Source of the DNA: Hepsetus odoe
Lineage: Eukaryota; Chordata; Actinopteri; Characiformes; Hepsetidae
Direction: 5' to 3'
NCBI GenBank assembly: GCA_017165825.1
Contig: CM029369.1
Coordinates: 10,615,341 to 10,679,340 of the forward strand
Length of the DNA stretch: 64,000 nt
Each line of letters opens with the position of its first letter. The first letter of the stretch is position 1. The notes under the pieces were generated by a model that saw nothing but the letters and a program-made list of their open reading frames with translations, was not told the origin of the DNA and ran no database searches. Both the position numbers and the translations under genes were made by a program. Shown in pieces: positions 38,801 through 51,100 of the stretch.

Positions 38801-41800
38801 TAAAGTTGGATTTGGATTTTAGAGGAAGCTGTATTTAATTTCTTATGAGAATAACCCTTTGGCTAAGGCTCTTGGATTCTGTGTGTTCTGGTGTTTGAAT
38901 GTTTTATGCCTTTTTAACTATTTCTGTTTTTGTAGTGCTGGAAAATATTTAATATCTGTACCTTTCTGAAATTTGAAGTTAATGCATGATTGTATATTAT
39001 CTGTGGTTAGTTAGTTTATCATTTTACTAAGGTTTTCAAATGGGTAAGTTTGTCATTTTACTGATGTTTTCAATTTTTTTTACATGGTAACCCTGACTTT
39101 TTTTTTTTTAATTTCTGTGTGAAGTATTGAGGAACCAATGAGCCCAGAGTTGGAGGATGATCGGGTTGTGAAGCCAGCACTGGTACCCAGCCTTTTCCCC
39201 TTCATGCCCCAGACACTTTACTTTAGTACTGCCAACGAAAAAGGTCAGCTCTCCAGCTCAATCTTTTTTATTTTTTGCTCTCTATATTATCACTATATTT
39301 CAGCATGTTTGACCTTATTTCTATGTTTATCTGCAGTGGAGCTGTTACCTTTGGAGCAGAGGAAACTTCTTAAATGGAAAATGAGTACTGTCACACCTAA
39401 TATAGTCAAGCACACCATTGCTAGATCACACTTCAAAGTCACAAAGAGTGAGTTGGCTTTTGTTTGTTTATTATGAATTTTGTTTTTAAAAGCTATTCTT
39501 CAATTTAAATCAGACTTTGTGATTCACTCTTGGGTTTTTTTTTTTAATTTTTTTTTTTAAAGAGAGTCATGATTGGCTGGGCTGCTGGGGCCACCATATG
39601 AAGTCACCTGGTTTCAAGGCCATACGAGAGTACCAAAAGGTAAAGGGTCAGAGGTTAAATTAGGTAAATGCATCACCAACAGTGACCCAGCACAACACAC
39701 AATGAACCACAATGAAATACAGGCTCTGCATTTATCCCATACACACACGTGCAGCAGGGGGCAGCTATGTAAAGCACCCAGGGAGCAGTGATGGGGATGG
39801 TACCTCAGGGCGACCTATTGGTCTGGAATTCGAACCCCTTCCGATCCTGAGGCTAATTCCCTAACCACTTGGCTGCCATCGACTGGTGACCTTTCCAGGG
39901 TGTTTCTTTGCCTTGCTTCACAGAGAACCGCTAGTGATCCTACTCAGAATAGGTGGCTGAGAGAATTAATGAATGAATGATGGATTGAATTGAACACATT
40001 GAATTCTGAGAGTAGTACTTGTTTTGACAATTTCCTTTTTAAAAGGTAGTTCAATAAAGTAGTACAAAGTATGAAAACTGATGATCTACGCTTTAAACAT
40101 CATAGACATTGTTTTTCAGGCTGTGTGGTAAAATAAAAAGCCAAAACAACAGATGTAGCTGTGTTCTTTGTTACTTTGAGTAATCAATGTTTAACAATGA
40201 ATTTGTTTCTTCAGCTGAATCACTTTCCAGGATCCTTTCAGATTGGACGTAAGGACCGTCTGTGGCGAAACCTCTCCAAGATGCAAGCGCGCTTTGGCAA
40301 GCGGGAGTTTGGCTTCTTCCCACGATCCTTTGTGCTCCCACAGGACATGAAGCTGCTGAAGAAGGCCTGGGAGGATGGAGGGAGCCGACAGAAATGGATC
40401 ATTAAACCGGTATTGCTTAGGTCACTGGTCAGCATAAAGGTAGTTTTGTCAAAAGTACTTATTCTTATTGATCAGTTTGTGATTGTTTACTGTTTTCACA
40501 GCCAGCATCAGCCAGAGGAATTGGTATTCAGGTTATACACAAATGGAGTCAGATGCCACGTAAACGACCACTACTTGTACAAAAGTGAGCTTGGACTACT
40601 TATTAAGAACTTTTATAAAATTGCTTATCATGAATCCAGAAATTTTCAGTAAGTGTAAGTCTTGTTCATAGGCTAATAACGAACAGTTCAGTACTTAATT
40701 ATTGGAAGTGATTAAAAAGACATTAGCTTGTGCATTGAACTGATCTTTTCATTTTTGTTTTGTCACAGATACCTTCACAAGCCCTACCTCATCAGTGGGA
40801 ATAAGTTTGATCTGCGGATTTATGTGTATGTGACCTCTTATGACCCACTTCGTGTTTACATATTCAACGATGGACTTGTCCGCTTTGCAAGCTGCAAGTG
40901 AGTTGCCAAAGTGAAAATGATCACAAAATACAAAAACATGGAACTCTTCTTATTGAGCTTGAAGTAAATTTAGCTATACACAATATACAGCGTTTATTTA
41001 TTTGTTTTTCATCTGCAATACAGATATTCCTCTTCCATGAAAAGCCTTAGCAACAAATTCATGCACTTGACAAACTACAGTGTGAACAAGAAGAATTCTG
41101 AGTATCAGACCAACAGCGATGATAAAGCTTGCCAGGGTCACAAATGGTGAGTATTAGAGATGTAGCAGTCAATTAAGCATTTTATATGGTAATCTAAAAA
41201 TGTAACTGCATTTTTTTTTTTTTTTTTTTTTTTTTTGTTTTTTTTTTTTGTGTGTGTGTGTTTGGGAGTTGTGTTTTTAAATTATAGTATAATACCGTTT
41301 CACCATTGCATACTCCTCCTGCATCCTTGGACTATTCTCATTTGTAGATTATGCCATAACTTTATACTTTGGTATTTTGTCTTAAATTTTTTTTTCTGAA
41401 TACTGAAGAATATTAATTTGGGGAACCAGTTTTGAGTGTCACTTTGTGGACTTCTACCTTTTTATTTTATTTTTTACCCTTGCTACTACCCATTTCTACA
41501 GGGCACTGAAGGCACTGTGGCAGTACCTAGGTTCAAAAGGGATCAATACTACTCTCATCTGGGAGAAGATTAAGGACATGGTCATCAAAACAATTATTGC
41601 GTGAGTTTGATTCCACACCATCCTTTCATTCCATTGTTTTCATTTTAACTTTAATTCATTATTAAATTTCTGGTCTCTGTCATTGTATCTGCCAACTGGA
41701 CCAAATCAACACAGTACTCATTCTGGTAGGGCATACATTTTATACTTTATTATGGGTAGGCCTGTCACAATTACTACATAACGCAGTCATGATTATTTAT

Positions 41801-44800
41801 TGACATAGTTTAACTTTACAACAAAACATGGCATGGATGTTGTTGGAAATAAAAAAGCTCTACATTTTGATTAGTGCTTAGGAAGCAAGATGGCTAGACT
41901 TCAGTAGTTAGCCATGTACAGTTTAATGTTTTTGACCGTAAGCTAAAATATGATCGTGAGAGGTCTAAATATGGAATGGTTGTTGAGATTTAAAACAGCT
42001 TTTACTACTTGTTTTATTATTATTTTTTTCATTTATTTTATTTTGGGTTTTTTTTTTTTTTTTTTTAACCCTTTTTGTTCTCCTAAACTTTGTATTAGCA
42101 CTAAAGTGACAGTTCTGAATGCCACTGCAAGTGCTTTTAAATGGCACAGAAGATGATTAAAAGAGACAGTGATTGGTATTTTGTAATTTATGATGGTCAT
42201 TTTGTTTTCATAACGATAAATACGTAGAATATCTTACCAATGAATTCAACATACTTTTTAAAGCTATGGATTTATGAAAACTTAACCTTATATATTGGGG
42301 GTACTCATCAGTATTTCTTTTAATATAAAAGCTTAGAGACTTGATTGGTCAATAGCAAAATATTGTCAGATAATTAACATCAGTCATTTGTTGGAGTATT
42401 AGGACTTGTAAAAATCACAAAGCCAGTACACAATGTGTCACGATATACAGCCAGCGTTTTTGTCAGAAATCAATGGACTTGTTCCCCTTGTGCTGCAGGA
42501 AGAGCTTTAGCTCTTCAGGGATGCTTTAATATTTCTTTGAGAAATTGAGCTTTAGTGAGGTTGAGTTTTAATATGTAAATGCAAATTAGTTATTTCACAT
42601 TTTAAACTCTGTTTGGAACTAGTCAAAACCGAGTGTGGTTTGATTTTCTCCAATTACAGGTCAGACCCATATGTTAACACCCTGGTGAAGATGCATGTAC
42701 GTTCCCCTTACAGCTGTCATGAGCTGTTTGGTTTTGACATCATGTTGGATGAGAACCTGAAGCCATGGGTTCTGGAGGTTAACATCTCACCCAGGTACTG
42801 AGCTGCACAACTCAAGGGAACAACTGCTCTTTAGTTTACATTAGAGAGCTCTGAGAAGATATTTGTAACCGCTGTTTCAACTTCATAAGCCTTTGAAATA
42901 TTGGTAAAATATTTTGCAATGGTTGGTTAAGACAAATGAGTTTGTTTCTGCAGTGTCCAGAAAATGTTAGAATTTATTATTCAGTTCAGAGACGGTGCAT
43001 GCAGCAATAAACTAAGTTGTTTGTCTGTTGTAGCCTCCACTCCAACAGTGCACTGGACGTGAGCATTAAGGGCCAGATGATACGTGATGTGCTGAACCTT
43101 GCTGGCTTCGTTCTGCCTAACAAAGATGATGTTGTTGCTCCCAGTAGCGGTGACAGCAGCTCCACTAGCAGGCAAGAATTGGAATAACATTTCCGTAGTA
43201 GTATAACAAACATTAAACTAGTAAAAGTCTTCGTTTCAAAGTTTTATTATATTTTTTTAAATTTATTTCTTTTATTTTATTTATTTATTTTTTTTCTTCA
43301 CCAAAATCAAGCCTAAGGCACTTTAAGTATGACTTCAAATTATCCACTCAGCTTGATGCTTGGCTATGTTTAGATGCATTACAATTCTATATGATTACAG
43401 TACAGGTCTATATGATAAGGACTCTGGCCTTATATAATATTAGGAAGGTGGTTTTAATGTAATGGGTGATCAGAGTATAAGTCCCCCTTGTGACCATATG
43501 AAACCAAGGCATGGGCTTCACAAGACCTCCAGAGGTTTGCTGAAATTGAATTCCTAAATGTTTCTAGGGGGGACCTCTGGATGGTTTTGTTAGCACATCC
43601 CACAGATGTCTGATCATACTGTGATCTGGGCATTTGAGAGATGGGAATTATATCTTATTTCTTGAATGAGATGTGACTAGATGGGTGTGTGTGTGTGTGT
43701 ATAATAGAGCTTTCACTTCCGATATGCATCAGTGAGTCAAGGGCAATCTTGTTGTAGACCTCTGTTGCCAGCTTTCCATTTGTTCTTCCTTGAACCAGTT
43801 TTATTAGGTACTACCACTGCTTACTTGGAAAGCTTTACAAGACCATCCATCATCTAGCCATCGAAAAAGTCACTCAGATCCTTTCAATTCCAAAACATCA
43901 TCTTTTAGAACTGACTGTTTTATTGCAGGCTAATATATTCCACCCCTTGAAAGCTGCCATTGTAACCAATTAGTGGCTTTTTTTTTTTTTTTTTTTGGCT
44001 GATTGGTGAAACTGACTGGTATCCTGGCAATTAATGTCATTCAGTGATGGCACTGCACTGCTTTCTAAATCTCTGCACTGAACCTGATTTTTGGAAATGC
44101 TAGGATTTCATGTACTTTGAATTCTTCATAGTGCCAATGTAGTAATTGTTATGCATTGTATTCAGTTTGTGTGGAGGTGTACGAGAGAAAGCGAAATCTG
44201 ACCTGTCTCCTGATGAGAAAGTGAAGCGGGCCTTCTACCTCACTCAGCGCTTTGGGGACCAGGTACATGCTCTTGTTTTAAATTTAAGTTTCATTAATTC
44301 AGTTGTTTGCTGGCATTCAGTGTTAGCTGGAACTCTGAAATGCTTTACTGTGTTTTAGGATTTTTATTCAACAGTCCTGGATGTGCTGACCCCTGATGAT
44401 GTGTATGTTTTGGCTGAGACAGAAGATGAGCTGAGACGGCAGGGTGAATTTGAGCGTGTTTTCCCCTCCCCTTCCTCCTCCCGCTACCTCCGTTTTTTTG
44501 AACAGCCACGCTACCTCAACATTCTTCTCAATCAGTGGGAACAGAAATACTACCAGAACCGGAGCAAAGGTGTGTGTGTGTTTGTTCGTTCATGTAAAGC
44601 ACATTTATTTAAAGGTGCATGCATAAAAGGTTTTTTTATTTATTTATATATTATATATATAAATTGTTTTTTTTGTTTGTTTTTTTTAAGCAAAAAAATC
44701 TAAGTACACTAAATTATTATTTTACCTAATTAAAAGAATTTGAAATTGGAGGGGAAAAAAATACAAATACAACTATATAATGTGGCATTCCTGGACAGGA

Positions 44801-46421
44801 GTAGAAAACCCTGTTAGTTACTACGTCCAATGATTCCAGAATTTTGAATAGTAGTTTTTGCCCATTCTAGCTCCTGTCAGTTTTTCATAGAGTGCTCTGC
44901 AATGTAAGTCACTCACTTATCTTTGTGTATTATGTAAAACCGTCATTTTAACTGGAGCAGCATGTAAAAGGAACAAAAATCCCCACAGTGCTTCTGACTT
45001 CCCACAGATAGGCCACTAGAAACCCAAGTGTAAATGAAAAATTAATTTAATGTTTGGATTGCCTCTGGAGAATGCACCTAAAGGCGTTTAGTTTCATGGC
45101 CCCCCAAGTATAAATTGTCTTTGTGATTTGACATTTGTCCTCACATTTATAACTCAAAACTGAAGCTGCCATTTATCTCTGCACAGCTTGGCAATGCAAG
45201 GCACAACCGAAGATCTGAGCTTCGAGTCTTTAACTATATTTAGTCAGGATTGATGTCAAGCTTTTTTTTATTGTAGTTATTATTATAATTATTATTAGTA
45301 ACACAATTTGTTGAGGGCTTGCAAACTGTAACTCTATAATTGCATATGCGATAGAAAACTGTAGTTGCAGTTTCACAACCTATATTTGAACAGTCATTCA
45401 CTCAACTGCTTGTGCAGTTGGGAAATGTTTGTTTCACACCCAGTGTGGTGAGAAATAGTTCATGAATGACTGCAATAATTCTGGGCATGAGTACATCATA
45501 AAATGGTTATTAGAAATTTGTGCACACAAGTGTTTTGGTGCTCAAAATATGCAACATGCTTACATAATATCTTGGTGCCGTCAGTATAAGCTGCTATGTG
45601 TTGGGGTTCAGTACGGTGAGCTGTTATGACGCATGCTATTTTTGCGTAGGCATTGAAGTTCTGAGGACTCTGTGTCAGAAAAAAGTGCACCAGGGCAACC
45701 TTGCTGACTCCACACATCATGTAAGTATATGTAGGGAGAAATGGTAAGTAGCATGGAATAGGACATTACTGATTTTGTAATATTTAATATGCCGTAATAT
45801 TAATATTAATAATGTGCTGTAAATGTTGCTGGTGGATTCTAAGAAAGCCAAGTCCAATTATCCTTGTGCTCTCTGGGTGCACATGATGGCCTTCCCTCCA
45901 TCCTCCCTCAATGTGATACTAGCTGATTAAAAAGAATTGGTGGTCAATGTTAGTGTTACTTAGTCCACTTGACCAAATTGAGAGAGGTTTTCTGTGGACA
46001 GTAGCAATATACAAAATTCAAAATCTGAACGGTGTAAATCAAGTACTTTTATGTTTGATTCACAGTGGGCTTCAAAATCCTACCATGGACACCAATCTGA
46101 CGTTCACCATCCCACATCTGCAAAGACAGAGCTCACCAAGTCAAGGTTTAAATACACTCCCTGCACACATCCTTTCTTTGCATAATTTTCAGCGTTTGTC
46201 TCCGTTCTAACACTCTCTCTCTTGCGCTCTCTCTCAGTGTTTTGGTCAGTCAGAGTGCGAGGCCCCACCTGGACGATGAGGATTGGTCTGATCAAGAGGT
46301 TCAGTCAGTGACTTCCAGTCTTCCAGACATGAGCTTGCTGGGTTCAGTGAGCCCCAGCCCAAGCCCTAGCCCCAGCCTGGCCAGCAATAGTGTGCTACAT
46401 CAGAATGACCTTTTAAACTAG
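35804..46421 (+). CDS. ttll4: tubulin polyglutamylase TTLL4, complete
   Basis: Exons: 35804-37230, 37657-37727 (or 37739), 37896-37947, 39125-39243, 39337-39447, 39563-39639, 40215-40409, 40502-40584, 40769-40897, 41024-41146, 41502-41600, 42660-42794, 43034-43171, 44166-44262, 44359-44569, 45650-45720, 46066-46145, 46238-46421. They give 1133 residues. The start was chosen because MAS matches the vertebrate TTLL4 N-terminus. The long first coding exon encodes a low-complexity, poorly conserved Ser/Thr-rich region. The TTL catalytic domain covers about residues 590-900: DWLGCWGHHMKSP, GSFQIGRKDRLWRN, KWIIKP-PASARGIGIQVIHKW (ATP-grasp), NKFDLRIYVYVTS, FMHLTNYSVNKK, and the metal-binding EVNISPS (Glu868, Asn870). 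TTLL4 adds the branch-point glutamate to tubulin and to NAP-type chaperones. The C-terminus is Ser/Pro-rich. The intron after 43171 uses a GC donor. Confidence 0.95.
39655..39880 (-). mobile_element. family B SINE in a ttll4 intron
   Basis: Minus-strand copy beginning about 15 bases after the 39639 exon end. It has CACACGTGCAGCAGGGGGCAG and AGCAGTGATGGGGATGGTACC in the body, the B-box-like GGAATTCGAACCCC near 39825, and a CCTAACCACTTGGCTGCC head. Confidence 0.75.
41211..41262. repeat. poly-T and GT run in a ttll4 intron
   Basis: Near-continuous thymines followed by (TG)n, about 65 bases after the exon ending at 41146. Similar T runs lie at 42049-42066 and 43979-43997 in later introns. Confidence 0.9.
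43438..44060. mobile_element. ancient Tc1/IS630-like DNA transposon relic in a ttll4 intron
   Basis: The left end TTAGGAAGGTGGTTTTAATG followed by GGTGATCAGAGTATA matches a common teleost Tc1-like terminal motif. Inside, AGGCATGGGCTTCACAAGACC, AGCACATCCCACAGATG and CATCTAGCCATCG correspond to antisense transposase sequence in the same order as in full elements. It is heavily decayed and internally deleted; no usable frame remains. Confidence 0.6.
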
Positions 46422-46978
46422 GCATATACTCCCAGAACCGGACACGTCCAGGGCTTCCAACAATAGATAAAACCATGCTGAATTAGAGCTGATGGACAAA
46501 CACCTTTTTTTTTTCCTGATTTTCTTCCTTCAGCCTATAATGTACTATTTCTGCCCCCTCAGGTAGTGGGGTTCTGGCTTGAGGGAAAGATGAGAAGTCT
46601 GATATGAAAGTGTTGCAAAATTACTGGTAAAACTGAGGACTGTTTTAATCATAAATGTTTTGCCTTTTTCCAAGACTAATGTGCATTTGGAGGAAAGCCT
46701 ATTAGATTTATTTGAACATGCAGACTTTCATAATCTTTCTTTGTATATGCAACTTTTTCTCTCGTTGGGAGGAGCTGATATGGAGTCATGTTTTGTAAGC
46801 ATGAGCCAATGAGGTTCCTTCCCTGGTTTGTTTACATTTTAGATCTGCCAGTGTTGGGCGGGGGGGGGGGGGGGGTCAGTATTACATACTAATGACAAGT
46901 GAGTGAGGAGTTTCAACAGTAATAATAATTATAATGTTTGTGAATCTAAAGAAATCTATCATTTTATCAGCCTGTTCC

Positions 46979-46984
46979 AATAAA
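46979..46984 (+). terminator. polyadenylation signal of ttll4
   Basis: AATAAA about 560 bases after the ttll4 stop codon, the first good hexamer in the 3' UTR. Confidence 0.7.
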
Positions 46985-47112
46985 AGAAAGTAACTTATGG
47001 TTTTTGCATTAAAAAAATCAAATGTACTAACTGTTGCTGTTACTTTTCATCTCTGATTTCCCAACTTCATACCATAATACTAATACGTGCTATAGAACCT
47101 AGAACTGTCCTT

Positions 47113-47288
47113 CAGTACTGTGCAAAAGTCTAGGCCGCCTCTAAAATAGTTGTCTTTCTTCCAGCAAAACCACAGCTTACCAAGAAAATAAGTTTATTTT
47201 ATTTTTATTTTTTTCCCCAGATGTATTTTTGTTCTCAGAATTTTTAAATATTTCCTCAGGTTTCCAAGGCCTTTGCACAGTGCTGTAC
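47113..47288. mobile_element. short Tc1-type MITE
   Basis: Ends CAGTACTGTGCAAAAGTCTA and CCTTTGCACAGTGCTGTA are inverted repeats that share the ACTGTGCAAAAG core of the elements at 18958 and 50734. The 175-base interior has no transposase sequence. Confidence 0.6.
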
Positions 47289-47304
47289 TTGAGTCAGTTT
47301 ACAG

Positions 47305-47309
<5 letters not shown>

Positions 47310-47338
<29 letters not shown>
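47310..47338. repeat. (GT)n microsatellite
   Basis: Fourteen or so GT units just after the MITE, in the ttll4-prkag3 intergenic gap. Confidence 0.95.
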
Positions 47339-47340
<2 letters not shown>

Positions 47341-48178
47341 TTGTGGTTCTGGGAATGCATGAAATGTTGCAACCTGTTCTTCCAGTACTTGCTGGTCAGT
47401 GTTTTGGATTTGCTGTCATTCTTTTGAGGGAAGATGAAATTTAAGAGGATGGGCGTTCCCCAGAGCATTAATCAGTATGTTAAAATCTTTTTGATCGTGG
47501 AGATATTTGCTTTGTTTGTTTGTTTGTTTGAGAAACCTGTTCAGAGCTCAGTGCTGAGTCACACTGGGGGGGGGGAAGCAGAACAGCCGAGGCATAAAGC
47601 CACATAACCCATTAGGACTCAGGAGATAAAAATAGCCACTTCCATAATGTCACCGAAATTATTTTTGAAGCTCTTTGAAGAGAAGGAATGTAAAGGAACA
47701 TTAGAGTTGACATGTTCCCTGCTCTTTTATCTTTAAAGCCATCAAAAAGACGCCTAACAGACTTTTAGTACTAAATAAGTACTAAATCAAAGTATCTTGG
47801 TAGAGATCAGGTTCTAATGATCTTTCAAGATGCAGCAGAACTTGACCTGGATACTGTGATGTGCTGTAATCATTTTTGAAGTCTGATACGCAATCCTACA
47901 GCATTAAAGTGGGATGTAACATCATTTGATGAACCAAAGTTATAACACCAGATCCTGGCTGGTAATTTGAGCACTGTAGACCACCCTCACTGCACACAGC
48001 CTCTAATCTGTGATCCCCCTCCCCCACCGGCCTGACCAGACCCTCTGCATGCCTGGATCATCTCCTGATTTAGATCCTGCTCTGGGGGACTGGAGAACAG
48101 TTTGGAACATGGTTAAAACACGGCAGAATAGCCTGTAAGGCCTAGCCCTCCTTCAGCCTCACCTCTGAGCCGACAGCT
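47339..48178 (+). other. upstream flank and presumed 5' UTR of prkag3
   Basis: No coding exon is seen. ATAAAAATAG near 47626-47635 is one base off a MEF2 site, of possible interest because PRKAG3 is a muscle gene. A C-rich stretch near 48018-48030 precedes the first coding exon. No clear TATA box or transcription start was identified. Confidence 0.4.
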
Positions 48179-51100
48179 ATGGACCCTTTCCATGAGGTAA
48201 GACACAATCTGAGAATCAGGCATTGCTTTCAGTAACAGGTGTGTTTTGGGATGTGACGTGTGCAAAAGTGTTTATAATGATGCACAACAAAGTTTAGATT
48301 TAGATTAAAGGTCCATCACCAATAGGACATGTAACTTCTGTAGTTAGAAACACACACATTGAGTACAGCAGCACTATTCTTGGGCTGTGATGGCGTGATA
48401 ACACCACATGCCTGTTCTGTTTACCCAGAAATACAGATGACACAAGAAAACAGTGGGATGGATACACCATGTTATGATTATTTGATTGCTGCAAGTTTGA
48501 AATAAACTTAAAGGAAGGTTTTTTTTTTTTCTTTCTTTCGTTTTTCCCCTTTACCATCTGCCCAGATCTCTTTCATGGAGGCTGAGGTGCTTACAATGAA
48601 GAGGATAGGTATTTATTGTGTGTAAATTGTGATCATGTTCTTTGCAAACCTTGCTTGAGTGTTCTGCATGTGCATGTATCTTAATTCTGCTGAATAGTGG
48701 GCCAGCGGTTGCCTAGTTGGTAGTTAGGGAGTCGGCCCTGGATCAGAAGATTGCGGGTTCGATTCCCTCACCAGTAGGTTGCCCTGAGGTACGCTTGAGC
48801 AAGGTACTGTCCCCGGCACTGCTCCCCGGGCACTTTCAATAGCTGCCCCCTGCTGCAAGTGTGTGTATGGGTGAAACGCAGAGGTTGAATTTCATTGTGT
48901 TGCGCTGTGCTGTGTTTCACAATGACAAGAATAGTCACTTTCACTTAGTGTTAAATCTAATGAAATAGCCTGTATGGTAGACTGTGCCCGTGCCAGCTGC
49001 AGAGTCAGACTGACCGATCTGCAGCAGGGTTTGTCCTCCGCTGCCTTCCTCTACAGAGCCTTCCCAGGACATCGACTCAGACACCTATACCAAGTTCTTC
49101 CTGAACCACTGCTGCTATGATGCCATTCCAACCAGCTCCAAACTGCTCATCTTCGATACAACACTGCAGGTGATCACGGCTGGATATTCTAGATGCATAA
49201 ACAAAAAATCAACCATGACATTAAAATTTAAACTGGTGAACTGAAAAACAGTGATTATCTTATTGCAATAAAACCTTTCAATAGGTGTTCTATATTAGGC
49301 CTCACAGAACAGTTGGTTCTTGACGTTGAGGTCTGGAGGCAAGAAAAATAGGGAAGCTTAAAAGAGGGGCTCAACAACTGGGCAGAGCATGTACAAAGCG
49401 GTCAAAGGGAGTGAAGACGACTGGCGTGATGCTCTGGACAATGTTCTGTTGGGAAACACAAGCCTCGTCATTCATAAGGATCTTGCTGTGACAAAAGAAC
49501 ATTGCTGCAGACCAGCATTAGCCATGTTTTGCTATCTATATAAAATATACTATTCCATTTAATGCTATTTAATACTATTACAACATTTAAAACTATTTAA
49601 TTGGTCCACTGATTGTGCAGCATTGAAGATCAGTACACATACAAAGTTTTCACATCGCGGAAATTACTTGAATTATTTTTGTATATGTCCTTTCCTGAAC
49701 ATGTCTCTCATCATGAAAACTTTCTGTTGGAGACTCAACTTAAATGTTGAAAATGTTGAACATTATAAAAATATAAAAATAATTTTAAAAATCTAATATG
49801 AAGTTTAATGTATTTATGAAGATTTTAGGTGTAACTTCCCATAATATCTTCTGAATTTGTGGCTGAAGTTACACCAATACCATCCTGAACAGTATTTAAG
49901 AATTTCAAAAGCAACTTTTACCCACATTTTATAGTATTTTTTTATTTCAAACTGTTTTTTGTCTTCAGGGCAGGGTATATTTAGGTGCTCACTTTTAGTC
50001 TTGTGTGTTGTTTATATTGTGCATTTTGTTCTCTGCAGGTAAAGAAGGCATTTTTTGCATTAGTTGCTAATGGAGTGAGAGCTGCACCTCTATGGGACAA
50101 CAAGCAGCAGTGTTTTGTAGGTAAGTGGACCTGAGCACTGAGTACGACGCACTTTAACCTTTAAAGGTTGGGCAATTTATGAAGCTGAATCAAATTACAG
50201 ACACTGGATGTTATGTTGGCATCTGCTCTCTTTTTCTTCACCATACCAAAATACACTTAAAGAAACATGCATTTCCAAGCTAATCCAGTTCTTGGATGTC
50301 CCACCTCACTACTTCTCCAGCTGATCATTTTCAGTAAACCAGCCTTCCTGCTTCGGAACTTTTTTGTGAGAAATGGGAGGACGATGATCGCCAGCTCCTT
50401 CCCGGGATATTAATAGTCACCCAGCTAGTTAACCGCTCCTTTAAAAAGCGCTTAGGTGTGTAGCTGCCGTTACTCAGTGGCATGAATGTGTGTCAGTCAT
50501 CAGTTCTGAGCTTTCTCTTTTTTAGTTTTTGTTAAACTTGAGCTCGACTGCTACAGTTTTGTAAATAAATCTAATTTTAGGGGATAATTTTAAATTAAAG
50601 CCTTTTTGTAAATTAGTCTTCATAATGTCCCTGTATCTTTACAGGAATGCTTACTATAACAGACTTTATTAACATTCTCCACCGATACTACAAATCACCA
50701 ATGGTAAGTATTTCAGGTTTCCAAAATATAGATATACAGTATTGTGCAAAAGTTTTAGGCAGGTGTGGAAAAAATGCTGTAAACACAGAACGCTTTCAGA
50801 AGTGGAAGTGTTAATCATTTATGTTCATCGATCAACAAAATGCAGTGAATGAACAAAAGAGAATCTAAATCAAATCAATATTTGGTGTGACCACCCTTTG
50901 CCCTCAAAACAGCATCCATTCTTCTAGGTACACTTGCACACAGTTTTTGAAGGAACTCGGCCGGTAGGTTGTTCCAAACATCTTGGAGAACTGACCACAG
51001 ATCTTCTGTGGATGTAGGCTTCCTCACATCCTTCTGTCTCTTCATGTAATCCAGACACACTGGATGATGTTGAGATCAGGGCTCTGTGGGGCCAGAAGAA

